From assembly GCA_030669135.1 (NCBI GenBank), contig DAOVEE010000010.1:1-21446 (forward strand): a stretch of 21,446 nucleotides of DNA. The letters run 5' to 3'. The first letter of the stretch is position 1. Every line of letters begins with the position of its first letter. The stretch is from Candidatus Bathyarchaeota archaeon (GTDB lineage Archaea; Thermoproteota; Bathyarchaeia; TCS64). A program made the translations under genes and the position numbers. Below are positions 12,835 through 19,717 of this stretch, piece by piece. Below the pieces are notes generated by a model. It was not told the origin of the DNA. It did no database searches and saw nothing but the letters and a program-made list of their open reading frames with translations.

Positions 12835-13792
12835 TCTCTATCCCTCTCTCGGTTATCCTCATGGGGGCCTCGCCCTCCGGGAGCGAGGGGCTGGCGGTTA
12901 GCTTAGCTATCCGTACGTTGCTCCTCCCCTTGCGTAGAAAGATCCTGCTGTGGCTCATGTGCCCCAGTATGTGCCCCCCCGTCGGGGAGACGGCCTTGCT
13001 GAAGAAGGCGTCTGGGCTCGCCAACACCTGGTTGGTTATCACGGCGGCGGCGTTGAAAGCCCTGCTCAGCCGCATAAGCTTGTGCAGGTGCTTGTTGAGC
13101 TGCTGCTGCCTGGGCGCCAGCATCTCCCTGCCCAGGTACTCGCTCCTGAAGTGGCTCATGACGCTGTCGACGATGATGAGCCGGACGTTGTTCTCCTTGA
13201 TGACCTCGTCGGCGTTCTCCAGGAGCACCGTCTGGTGGTTCGACGTATAGGCCTCGGCGTAGATGATGCCCTTGAGCACGTCCTCCGGCTTCAGCCCGAA
13301 CCTAGGAGCCATCTGCATCACCCGCTCCGGCCTGAAGGTGGCCTCGGTGTCTATGTAGAGGACGCTGCCGTTCAGCCCCCCTTGGGCCTCGCCCAGCTGC
13401 ACCGTGACGCACAGTTGGTGGCACAGCTGGCTCTTACCTGACCCGAACTCGCCATAGAACTCCGTGAGGCTCTCGGTCTCGATGCCGCCGTTCAGCAGCC
13501 TGTCCAGGCTTGAGCAGCCCGTGGTGAGCTTCCTCATGTTCTTCCTGAGCTCGACGAGCTCGTCTCCCCTGACGAAGGTGATGGCCATGCTCTTCCTGGC
13601 GGCTTCGATGACCTTCTCGGCCATGGCCTCACCTATCCCGGCGGTCACAAGCTCGGCCACAGCCGCCGTGCCCAAGGACTCCACGGTCTTGAACCCTATC
13701 TCCTTCAGCTTGGCGACGGTCGCCGGCCCGATGTCTGGCAGATCCTCTAAGGTTTTGTACTTGGTTTTATAGTACTCCAGGTCCTCGGACAT
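12818..13792 (-). CDS. radA: DNA repair and recombination protein RadA
   Basis: This 324-residue protein is the archaeal RecA/Rad51 recombinase, which forms filaments on single-stranded DNA and catalyses strand exchange. The N-terminal helix-hairpin-helix domain (about 15-66) has LPDIGPATVAKLKEIGF and AGIGEAMAEKVIEAAR. The ATPase core has Walker A GEFGSGKS (114-121), Walker B LIIVDS (205-210), the QLNKHLHKLMRLSRAFN region, VITNQV and the PTGGHILGH loop. The length equals that of typical RadA and there is no intein. A TTTAAT box at 13834-13839 predicts a leader of about 18 nt containing GGTGA just before the ATG. The downstream unknown gene overlaps its end by 17 nt. Hjc, its functional partner in recombination, lies 3 kb away. 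Confidence 0.97.
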   Translation of the reverse strand: MSEDLEYYKTKYKTLEDLPDIGPATVAKLKEIGFKTVESLGTAAVAELVTAGIGEAMAEKVIEAARKSMAITFVRGDELVELRKNMRKLTTGCSSLDRLLNGGIETESLTEFYGEFGSGKSQLCHQLCVTVQLGEAQGGLNGSVLYIDTEATFRPERVMQMAPRFGLKPEDVLKGIIYAEAYTSNHQTVLLENADEVIKENNVRLIIVDSVMSHFRSEYLGREMLAPRQQQLNKHLHKLMRLSRAFNAAAVITNQVLASPDAFFSKAVSPTGGHILGHMSHSRIFLRKGRSNVRIAKLTASPSLPEGEAPMRITERGIESDEDF

Positions 13793-13833
13793 CGCCTCAC
13801 CGCCTACGTTTCACATAGATATCTCGGAAGGAG

Positions 13834-13839
13834 ATTAAA
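13834..13839 (-). promoter_or_regulatory. TATA box of radA
   Basis: TTTAAT on the minus strand predicts a start near 13810, leaving about 18 nt of leader with a GGTGA Shine-Dalgarno-like site before the ATG. radA thus seems to be one of the few leadered genes here. Confidence 0.5.
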
Positions 13840-13853
13840 AACTCAGCGAGAGG

Positions 13854-14045
13854 TCACTCCTCCTCCAGCTCGAGGACGAGGGGACCCTCGTAGCCGCACT
13901 CGCTGCACCGGTACACCTGCGGGAGTATTCCATAGCTCTCCTTCAGCTTGATCTTGTAGCTACTGCACTTTGGGCAGAAGACGGGCTTCGGGGCCCTGTG
14001 CCTGACCTTGAAGAGCTTGTCGGCTAGGCCCTTGAGCCAGGGCAA
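13854..14045 (-). CDS. Small two-CxxC zinc-ribbon protein, TTG start
   Basis: This 63-residue protein has a basic N-terminal helix (LKGLADKLFKVRHRAPK) and a zinc ribbon with C24/C27 (CPKC) and C47/C50 (CSEC) followed by GYEGPLVLELEEE. The 'CxxCGYxGPLVLE' ending looks like a recurrent archaeal ribbon type, but no function is attached. The open frame reaches up to 14168, but the extra residues lie inside aIF1 in another frame and look random. The best start is the TTG at 14045, two bases after the aIF1 stop codon, implying translational coupling to aIF1. The tie to a translation factor and the basic helix suggest ribosome or RNA binding, by inference only. Confidence 0.65.
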   Translation of the reverse strand: MPWLKGLADKLFKVRHRAPKPVFCPKCSSYKIKLKESYGILPQVYRCSECGYEGPLVLELEEE

Positions 14046-14047
14046 AC

Positions 14048-14356
14048 CTACTGGACCTCGATGTTCTCGTCGGGGAACCCCATACCGACGAGGGTGCTGT
14101 GCACCGTCTCCCTGTGGTCCCCCATGAGTAGGACTTGTTCGTTCTTCGCTGTTCCGCCGCAGGCGCACTTTGCCTTCAGCTCAGAGGCTAGCTTGCTCAG
14201 TGACACGCTCCCAGAATCTATGCCGTCGATGACGGTCCACTTCTTCCCCCATTTACGTCTCTCTAAACGAATTCTGATCCGCTGCTGCTCCTTACTCATC
14301 TCCTCGCATACGCAGAGGTCCTTCGGGAGCCCGCATACGGGACAAATCTCCGCCAT
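14048..14356 (-). CDS. Translation initiation factor aIF1 (SUI1/eIF1 family)
   Basis: This 102-residue protein is the archaeal homologue of eIF1, which binds the small ribosomal subunit near the P site and helps check start-codon selection. The N-terminus carries a zinc-binding CPVCGLPKDLCVCE module, as in archaeal aIF1. The SUI1 core then follows: RIRLERRKWGKKWTVIDGID, the LASELKAKCACGGTAK basic loop, and the QVLLMGDHRETV ... LVGMGFPDENI end. The ATG at 14356 is preferred over the GTG at 14365 because a minus-strand T-rich box (14384-14390) lies at leaderless distance from it. A zinc-ribbon gene follows after two bases. The factor that checks start codons is of interest here given the unusual starts suggested for two genes. 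Confidence 0.95.
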   Translation of the reverse strand: MAEICPVCGLPKDLCVCEEMSKEQQRIRIRLERRKWGKKWTVIDGIDSGSVSLSKLASELKAKCACGGTAKNEQVLLMGDHRETVHSTLVGMGFPDENIEVQ

Positions 14357-14383
14357 TATCAACACTTTATCAACTCGCTCAAG

Positions 14384-14390
14384 GTAAAAA
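14384..14390 (-). promoter_or_regulatory. TATA-like box of aIF1
   Basis: The minus strand reads TTTTTAC about 29 nt before a start site at about 14358, next to the ATG at 14356. It supports a leaderless aIF1/zinc-ribbon transcript. Confidence 0.4.
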
Positions 14391-14420
14391 CCTTTGCACT
14401 GGCGGCCTTTTTCGCGCCTC

Positions 14421-15026
14421 CTACGTGTAGTTCTGGAGGAGGCTGAACGCCTTCAAGGCGTCCTGGCCGTCCAGTATGATGATGGTGTTGGTGCTGCAGC
14501 TGATGAACTCAACGATGTTTATGTTCCTGCTCGCCAGGAGCTGGGTGATGAACGCCACGAAGCCGGGTGTCGCCTCCACGCGGGGCGGGCTGAGGAGTAT
14601 GAGGGCGACAAGGTTGCTCTGAACCTTGACCGGGTCCTCAAGCTCTCGCTTCATCGTCGTCTGGTCCACGACGTAGACGTACTGGTCCGTGAGGTGGGCC
14701 GTGACTATGTGGGGGATGTCCAGTCTCAGGGGGGATATCACCACGGCGATCTTGTCCTGCAGCCTGACCTTGGACTCCTTGAGGATGCTCTGCACGGCCT
14801 CCTCCCGGAGCTTCCTGTCTGAGGCTATCTCGTCCGATACCCTTATCACGGCCGCCTTGACCGCCTCGATGCTCCCCTCGCCTATCTCCGCCTGTAGGAT
14901 GCGGGCGAGGGCGCTGTAGTTCACTATCTTCATGTTCAGGGCGTCGAGGAGACTTGGCCTCATCTGGATGGTCTCGCGTACCAGCTGCGCGACGCTCTTT
15001 GTCCTATCTGAGGTTTCTATAGTCAT
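14421..15026 (-). CDS. ACT-domain protein divergent from argG
   Basis: This 201-residue protein has an N-terminal helical part (about 8-70, SVAQLVRETIQMRPSLLDALN and VNYSALARILQAEI, with a helix-turn-helix-like look) and a C-terminal pair of ACT-like halves. The last, NLVALILLSPPRVEATPGFVAFITQLLASRNINIVEFIS, shows the strand-helix-strand order of ACT domains and ends in NTIIILDGQDALKAFSLLQ. ACT domains bind small ligands, often amino acids. The ATG at 15026 is chosen over 15083 because a TTTATA box lies 29-30 nt upstream of it. The same element faces argG in the other direction, so an amino-acid-sensing regulator of argG is a testable idea. No DNA-binding activity is demonstrated. Confidence 0.75.
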   Translation of the reverse strand: MTIETSDRTKSVAQLVRETIQMRPSLLDALNMKIVNYSALARILQAEIGEGSIEAVKAAVIRVSDEIASDRKLREEAVQSILKESKVRLQDKIAVVISPLRLDIPHIVTAHLTDQYVYVVDQTTMKRELEDPVKVQSNLVALILLSPPRVEATPGFVAFITQLLASRNINIVEFISCSTNTIIILDGQDALKAFSLLQNYT

Positions 15027-15050
15027 ATTTGTAACACTTATGTCGCAATG

Positions 15051-15057
15051 TATAAAA
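15051..15057. promoter_or_regulatory. Shared two-way TATA box between argG and the ACT gene
   Basis: TATAAAA on plus reads TTTTATA on minus. On the minus strand it sits 29-30 nt before the ACT ATG (15026), giving a leaderless mRNA. On the plus strand it predicts a start near 15078, with a leader carrying AAAGGAG before the argG ATG at 15105. No other TATA-like element is seen in this 78-nt gap. Confidence 0.55.
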
Positions 15058-15104
15058 GCTTGCCTCGTACATGAGTGCTTCATCCTAAAAGGAGTATAGA
15101 TGCA

Positions 15105-16052
15105 ATGCCTAATGACAAGGTCGTTCTAGCCTACTCCGGTGGGCTGGATACATCCATGATGGTCAAGTGGCTCCAGATGGAGTACGGCATGGACGTCATC
15201 ACAGTCAACTTGGACGTGGGCCAGGGCAAGGAGCGGAAGGGCATAGAGGAGAAGGCCTGGAAGCTCGGAGTCGTTAACCACTACACATTCGACGCTAAAG
15301 AGGAGTTCGCAACCAACTTCATCTTCCCGGCGATCAAAGCTAATGCACTCTACATGGGGACGTACCCCGTGAGCAGCAGCCTAAGCAGGCCCCTCATCGC
15401 CAGCAAGGTCGTGGAGGTGGCGGAGATGGAGGACGCCCGGGCGGTGGCCCACGGGTGCACCGGTAAGGGGAACGACCAGGTCAGATTCGACCTCACCTTC
15501 AAGGCCTTGAACCCCAAGCTGAAGATCATCGCGCCCGTCAGGGAGTGGAAGTTCGACCGCCACAGCCAGATCCAGTGGGCCAAGGAGCACGGAGTGCCGG
15601 TGCCGGTGACGGTGGACAGCCCCTACAGCATAGACGAGAACCTTTGGGGCAGGAGCATCGAGGGCGGCATGCTGGAGCACCCCGACAAGATGGTTCCCAG
15701 CGACATCTGGGACTGGACAGTGGACGTAGAGGACGCCCCCGACGAGCCGGACTACGTCAAGATAGGGTTCCACAAAGGGGTGCCCGTCAGCCTAGACGGC
15801 ATCGACCATAAGCCGGTGGAGCTGATCCAGAAGCTCAAGCAGCTAGGCGGGAAACACGGCATAGGCAGGATAGAGCACATGGAGGACCGCGTGATCGGAC
15901 TTAAGACCCGTGAGACCTACGAGGTGCCGGCCGCCGAGATAATCCTCAACGCCCACCAAGACCTGGAGAAGATGGTGTTGACGCGGCACCAGAAGATGTT
16001 CAAGTATCAGGTTGACAACATGTGGGCCACAGTGGTTTACCAGGGGCTCTGA
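15105..16052 (+). CDS. argG: Argininosuccinate synthase, N-terminal three quarters up to an in-frame TGA
   Basis: Argininosuccinate synthase joins citrulline and aspartate using ATP in arginine biosynthesis. The N-terminal PP-loop VVLAYSGGLDTSMMVKWL is intact, followed by the ALYMGTYPVSSSLSRPLIA and AHGCTGKGNDQVRFDL segments that bind citrulline and aspartate, and VTVDSPYSIDENLWGRSIEGG. The start is the ATG at 15105 (MPNDKVVLAYSGG), preceded by AAAGGAG; the ATG at 15075 adds ten unlikely residues. After 315 residues the frame meets TGA at 16050-16052 in YQGL-stop, where the family has tryptophan (YQGLWFDP). The same frame then continues with the rest of ArgG to 16364. Truncated here it would lose the C-terminal oligomerisation region. 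The stop could be real, an assembly error or read through. Confidence 0.9.
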   Translation: MPNDKVVLAYSGGLDTSMMVKWLQMEYGMDVITVNLDVGQGKERKGIEEKAWKLGVVNHYTFDAKEEFATNFIFPAIKANALYMGTYPVSSSLSRPLIASKVVEVAEMEDARAVAHGCTGKGNDQVRFDLTFKALNPKLKIIAPVREWKFDRHSQIQWAKEHGVPVPVTVDSPYSIDENLWGRSIEGGMLEHPDKMVPSDIWDWTVDVEDAPDEPDYVKIGFHKGVPVSLDGIDHKPVELIQKLKQLGGKHGIGRIEHMEDRVIGLKTRETYEVPAAEIILNAHQDLEKMVLTRHQKMFKYQVDNMWATVVYQGL

Positions 16053-16364
16053 GTCGACCCCTTCAAGCAGGACCTAGACGCCTTCATAGACAGCACCCAG
16101 GAGAACGTCACCGGCGTGGTGACCATGAAGCTCTTCAAGGGGTCCGCTAAGCCTGTCAGCCGCGAGAGCCCGCTGAGCCTCTACGACTACAACCTGGCGA
16201 GCTTCGACATAAACACCCACTACGACCAGGGCGACGCCGTGGGTTTCATCAACCTGTGGGGCTTGCCAAGCGTCTCGGCGTGGAACCTGAAGAGGAAGGT
16301 GGCGGAGGAGGGCATCAAGGAGATGGGGAAGAAGGTCGTCCCCGTCCCAACTGGAGACTCGTAG
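16053..16364 (+). pseudogene. argG: C-terminal quarter of argG after the in-frame TGA
   Basis: This is the same reading frame as argG, continued without a shift for 103 residues after the TGA. It encodes VDPFKQDLDAFIDSTQENV, VTMKLFKGSAKPVSRESPLSLY and YDQGDAVGFINLWGLPS, all in the order of a normal ArgG C-terminus. With the upstream part the total is about 420 residues, close to the usual 400. The reading is clean, with no second stop and no loss of conserved residues, so the gene has not decayed beyond the one codon. A separate start such as the ATG at 16116 would not give a meaningful protein. It is followed by T-rich sequence. Confidence 0.85.
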
Positions 16365-16387
16365 ACACTTTTCCTTCCCCCTTGATT

Positions 16388-16393
16388 TTTATT
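16388..16393 (+). promoter_or_regulatory. TATA box of the winged-helix/hjc operon
   Basis: TTTATT within GATTTTTATTTC predicts a start near 16417, giving a leader of about 19 nt with GAGGT before the TTG start. The run of T and C just upstream (16371-16393) may also end the argG transcript. Confidence 0.45.
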
Positions 16394-16435
16394 TCATTAC
16401 CGTTATCCATCATGTAGGTAGCCCGAGGTAACACC

Positions 16436-16765
16436 TTGTCACGAGAAGAGTCACTCTTAGAGGTGCTTGAGAAGGCGCTTCCTCTCCCGCCGAGGATCAT
16501 CGTCGGCTATAACCAGCTGGAGAGGGACTTCACCAGCGGCGACCTCGCTAGGGTCTGCGACATCAGCAGGAGCAGCGCCAAGTTCTACGTCAACAAGCTG
16601 GTGAGCCTCCGCCTCATAACCAAGGTGCCCCACAAGCGCATGTACCAGAAGTACGCCAACGCCAACAAGTTCAGCGACTGGATGAAGGACCTCATGAGGT
16701 TCGCCCTGGAGCCGCTGGAGAAAGGCGCCCTGCAGCTACCCGAGGAGCCGGAAGAGGAAGATTGA
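16436..16765 (+). CDS. Winged-helix (HTH) protein upstream of hjc
   Basis: This 109-residue protein contains a helix-turn-helix/winged-helix domain (about 27-75). RDFTSGDLARVCDISRSSAKFYVNKLVSLRLITKVPHKRMYQKY has the helix, turn, recognition-helix and wing order of ArsR/MarR-type folds. The C-terminus is acidic (LPEEPEEED). The start is a TTG with a GAGGT ribosome site 6 nt upstream; no ATG or GTG fits. Its TGA overlaps the hjc ATG by one base, so the two are coupled. A transcription factor is the usual reading, but the link to a Holliday junction resolvase also allows a role as a DNA-binding partner. Targets unknown. Confidence 0.75.
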   Translation: MSREESLLEVLEKALPLPPRIIVGYNQLERDFTSGDLARVCDISRSSAKFYVNKLVSLRLITKVPHKRMYQKYANANKFSDWMKDLMRFALEPLEKGALQLPEEPEEED

Positions 16766-17241
16766 TGAGCCTCAGAGACCTCGCCGAGCCCAAGAAGAGG
16801 CCCAGGCAGAGATACACGAGGCAGCTCACCCGCAGGGAGATACGCGCCATGAAGAAGCGGGGCTACGACGCGGAGCGGGAGATGGTCCACATGCTCCGGG
16901 ACGAGGGGTACGACGCCATCAGGATACCCGTAAGCGCCCCCAGCAAGGAGCCTCTGCCAGACGTCTTCGCCATTAAGGACGACGCCATACTGGCGGTGGA
17001 GGTAAAATCCCATGTCCGGTACGCCTACTACAAGAAGGCCCAGGTGCAGAAGCTCTTCGAGTTCCTCCACATGCACAGGATCTACCCCCGCCGGTACCCA
17101 GTGCTCGCCGCCAAATTCAAGTACAAGGGCTGGTGGTTCGACGTTGCCGAGAAGCTGGACGACTACACGCTGAAGATCAACAAGGGGCTCACCTGGAACG
17201 AGCTGTTGGCCAAGATCTCGAAGCCCCAGCCCACGGTTTAA
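16765..17241 (+). CDS. hjc: Holliday junction resolvase Hjc
   Basis: This 158-residue protein is the archaeal Holliday junction resolvase, a dimeric metal-dependent nuclease of the PD-(D/E)xK type that cuts four-way DNA junctions. The catalytic set is visible: E37 in GYDAEREMVHML, D66 in PLPDVFAI, and E79 and K81 in LAVEVKSH. The PVLAAKFKYKGWWF segment matches the last strand region of Hjc. Compared with compact family members of about 120 residues it has an additional basic N-terminal extension of about 30 residues (KKRPRQRYTRQLTRREIRAMKKR), probably a DNA-binding tail. The ATG overlaps the stop of the winged-helix gene (TGATG); a TTG one codon earlier is possible. RadA nearby completes a homologous recombination theme. 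Confidence 0.93.
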   Translation: MSLRDLAEPKKRPRQRYTRQLTRREIRAMKKRGYDAEREMVHMLRDEGYDAIRIPVSAPSKEPLPDVFAIKDDAILAVEVKSHVRYAYYKKAQVQKLFEFLHMHRIYPRRYPVLAAKFKYKGWWFDVAEKLDDYTLKINKGLTWNELLAKISKPQPTV

Positions 17242-17242
17242 A
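17237..17242 (+). promoter_or_regulatory. TATA box of the Lon-like protease gene
   Basis: TTTAAA overlaps the hjc stop codon and predicts a start near 17266, leaving a leader of about 22 nt with AAGTGAT before the ATG at 17288. It shows the protease is transcribed separately from hjc. Confidence 0.5.
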
Positions 17243-17287
17243 TAACATCCCTCCTCATCAATCCACAGAATATTCTAAGTGATAGCA

Positions 17288-19672
17288 ATGGTGCAGGAGC
17301 TAGACTACACTCAAGCTAGGAGGAAGTGCCCCCCAGGCTTCATAGCCTGCGAGAGCACGATAGATCTCGAGCCGCTCCTTGAGATCATAGGCCAAGACCG
17401 GGCCGTGCAGGCCCTACGGTTTGGGCTGGACATCAAGGAGGATGGCTTCAACATATACATGGCGGGGATGCCCGGCACGGGCAAGAAGACCGCCATAGCA
17501 ACTTTCCTTGAGCAGAGGGCCAAGGAGATGCCCGTCCCCCCCGACTGGTGCTACGTCTGGAACTTCAAGGACGACCAGAAGCCTGAAGCGTTGAGTCTTC
17601 CCCCCGGCATGGGCTCCCAGTTCAGGGACGACATGGCCAAGTTCGTCGAGGAGATGAAGAAGGCCATGGTCGCAGCATTCGAGAGCGAGGACTACGCCAA
17701 CCGGCGAGAGGAAACCGTGAAGCAGTTCGAGGACAAGAAGTCGGCGCTCATGAAGGAGCTCAACCAGAAGGCCTTGGAGGCCGATTTTGCGCTCCAGAGA
17801 AGCCAGATAGGGATGCTTATAATCCCGGTGATCAACGGGCAGCTTATAAACGAGCAGCAGTTCGCCATACTGCCACAGAAGATCAAGGACGAAATTGGGG
17901 CGAATAGGAAACGGCTTCAGGAAGACCTTAAGAGTGCGTTCAGGCAGTTCAAGGAAATCGATAGGGAGGCCGAGGCCGCTGTCGACTCCTTCAACAAGGA
18001 GGTGGCTAACTACGCCATGGAGCACTTGCTGCAGGTTCTCAAGGACAAGTACGGCGGCATCGTGGATTGTGACAAGTATCTCGACTCCGTCAGGGATGAC
18101 ATCCTCGCTAACCTGGATCAGATAACCGGGTCGCAGAAGGAGCCTGAGTCGCCTTTCCCGTTCCTGATGCGTCAGACGCCTGACCCCACCGAGAGGTATA
18201 AGGTCAACCTCATAGTGGACAACAGCAAGCTGGAGGGGGCGCCGGTCGTCATCGAGATGAACCCAAGCCATAACCGTGTCTTCGGTACTACGGAGAAGGA
18301 GGCCAGGTTCGGGGCCCTCGTCACCAACTACACCATGATCCGGTCGGGGAGCGCCCATGAGGCCAACGGCGGGTATCTCGTCATCCCTGTGGAGGAACTG
18401 GCCCGCAATCCGGGGAGCTACGAGTCCCTGAAGAGGACCATAGTAAACAAGAAGCTGGAGATAGAGGAGCTGGCCGAGAGGATGGGGTTCGTGACCACGA
18501 GGAGCCTGCGGCCCGAGCCCATACCCTTCGACGCCAAGGTAATCCTCGTCGGAGACTCCAAGATCTACTACATGCTGTACCAGCTGGACCCCGAGTTCAA
18601 GAAGATCTTCAAGGTGAAGGCCGAGTTCGACACCACCATGGACCGGGACGAGGAGAATGTCCAGCAGTACGCCAAGTTCATGTGCACCCTCTGCAACAAG
18701 GAAGGCCTCAAGCATCTTGATCTCATGGGTATTGCTGCCGTCGTCGAGTACAGCAGCAGGCTCGCGTCGGACCAGGAGAAGCTGAGCACCCAGTTCGCCG
18801 AGGTCAGCGACATAATCAGGGAGGCCAACTACTACGCCCAGGAAGACGGCAGCGACGTTATCTCCGAGGAACATGTGAGGCAGGCCGTGGAGGCTAAGGT
18901 GTATAGGAGCAACCTCATCGAGGAGAAGCTGGAGGAGATGATAGAACGCGGCACCATCCTCGTCGACACAGACGGAGAGAAGGTGGGGCAGGTCAACGGC
19001 CTCGCGGTCATGGGCATAGGCGACTACATGTTCGGGAAGCCCAGCAGGATCACAGCAAGCGTCGGCGTGGGCAAGGAGGGCATAATAGACATCGAGAGGC
19101 AGGCCGAGATGGGCGGCCCTACTCACACCAAGGGAGTCCACATACTCACGGGGTTCCTGACCAACCGCTACGCCAAGAAGCACCCCCTCAGCGTCGCAGC
19201 GAGGCTCACCTTCGAGCAGAGCTACAGCGGCGTCGACGGAGACAGCGCCTCAAGCACGGAGACATATACCATGATGAGCGCCCTCAGCGGCGTCCCGATA
19301 AAGCAGGGCCTCGCCGTGACCGGCTCGGTTAACCAGAAGGGCGGGGTCCAGGCCATCGGCGGAGTCAACCAGAAGATCGAGGGCTTCTACGAGCTCTGTA
19401 AGTTCCGCGGACTGGACGGCAGCCACGGCGTCGTGATCCCGGAGAGCAACGTCGAGAACCTCATGCTAAAGGAGGAAGTCGTGGAAGCCATCAAGGAAGG
19501 CAAGTTCCACATCTACCCGGTGAAGACCATCGACGAGGGCATCGAGGTGCTCACAGGAGTACCCAGCGGGGAGCTCAGAGGGGACGGCACCTATCCCGCG
19601 GACACGATCAACCATCTGGCTCAGAGGAAGCTTGACGAGCTGGCCGAGATCGCCAAGGAATACATAAGGTAG
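17288..19672 (+). CDS. Soluble Lon-like ATP-dependent protease (AAA_32 type)
   Basis: This 794-residue protein is a Lon-family protease of the AAA_32 subtype, not the membrane-anchored LonB usual in archaea: no membrane segments are present. Domains in order are a Walker A GMPGTGKKT (60-68), a long helical/coiled-coil insert (about 105-240), the rest of the AAA module with ANGGYLVIPVEELARNPGSYESLKR, a lid region, and a C-terminal Lon protease domain. The catalytic dyad is S653 in GDSASS and K696 in GGVNQKIEGF; their 43-residue spacing equals that in E. coli Lon. The Walker B position reads VIPVEE, without the usual aspartate. The ATG at 17288 is preferred because the upstream GTG (17279) lies in the AAGTGAT ribosome site. 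It would degrade damaged or regulatory proteins in the cytoplasm. Confidence 0.9.
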   Translation: MVQELDYTQARRKCPPGFIACESTIDLEPLLEIIGQDRAVQALRFGLDIKEDGFNIYMAGMPGTGKKTAIATFLEQRAKEMPVPPDWCYVWNFKDDQKPEALSLPPGMGSQFRDDMAKFVEEMKKAMVAAFESEDYANRREETVKQFEDKKSALMKELNQKALEADFALQRSQIGMLIIPVINGQLINEQQFAILPQKIKDEIGANRKRLQEDLKSAFRQFKEIDREAEAAVDSFNKEVANYAMEHLLQVLKDKYGGIVDCDKYLDSVRDDILANLDQITGSQKEPESPFPFLMRQTPDPTERYKVNLIVDNSKLEGAPVVIEMNPSHNRVFGTTEKEARFGALVTNYTMIRSGSAHEANGGYLVIPVEELARNPGSYESLKRTIVNKKLEIEELAERMGFVTTRSLRPEPIPFDAKVILVGDSKIYYMLYQLDPEFKKIFKVKAEFDTTMDRDEENVQQYAKFMCTLCNKEGLKHLDLMGIAAVVEYSSRLASDQEKLSTQFAEVSDIIREANYYAQEDGSDVISEEHVRQAVEAKVYRSNLIEEKLEEMIERGTILVDTDGEKVGQVNGLAVMGIGDYMFGKPSRITASVGVGKEGIIDIERQAEMGGPTHTKGVHILTGFLTNRYAKKHPLSVAARLTFEQSYSGVDGDSASSTETYTMMSALSGVPIKQGLAVTGSVNQKGGVQAIGGVNQKIEGFYELCKFRGLDGSHGVVIPESNVENLMLKEEVVEAIKEGKFHIYPVKTIDEGIEVLTGVPSGELRGDGTYPADTINHLAQRKLDELAEIAKEYIR

Positions 19673-19678
19673 CTAACC

Positions 19679-19684
19679 TTTTTT
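19679..19684 (+). terminator. T-run after the Lon-like gene
   Basis: TTTTTT lies seven bases after the stop codon, within a pyrimidine-rich gap before the next gene. This is consistent with an archaeal oligo-T terminator. Confidence 0.4.
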
Positions 19685-19717
19685 ACAAGCTACCCACTTT
19701 TCTTCAAGATTAGCCTA

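Noticed and set aside
15105..16364. TGA recoded as tryptophan or selenocysteine across the genome
   Set aside because: Several neighbouring genes end properly at TGA, and the argG site corresponds to tryptophan, not to a cysteine/selenocysteine position; no SECIS-like element was recognised.
17414..19183. 589-codon open frame on the minus strand opposite the Lon-like gene
   Set aside because: It mirrors the codon pattern of a high-GC gene, is rich in Leu, Val, His and Asp without domain motifs, and the plus strand has a complete protease with catalytic residues.
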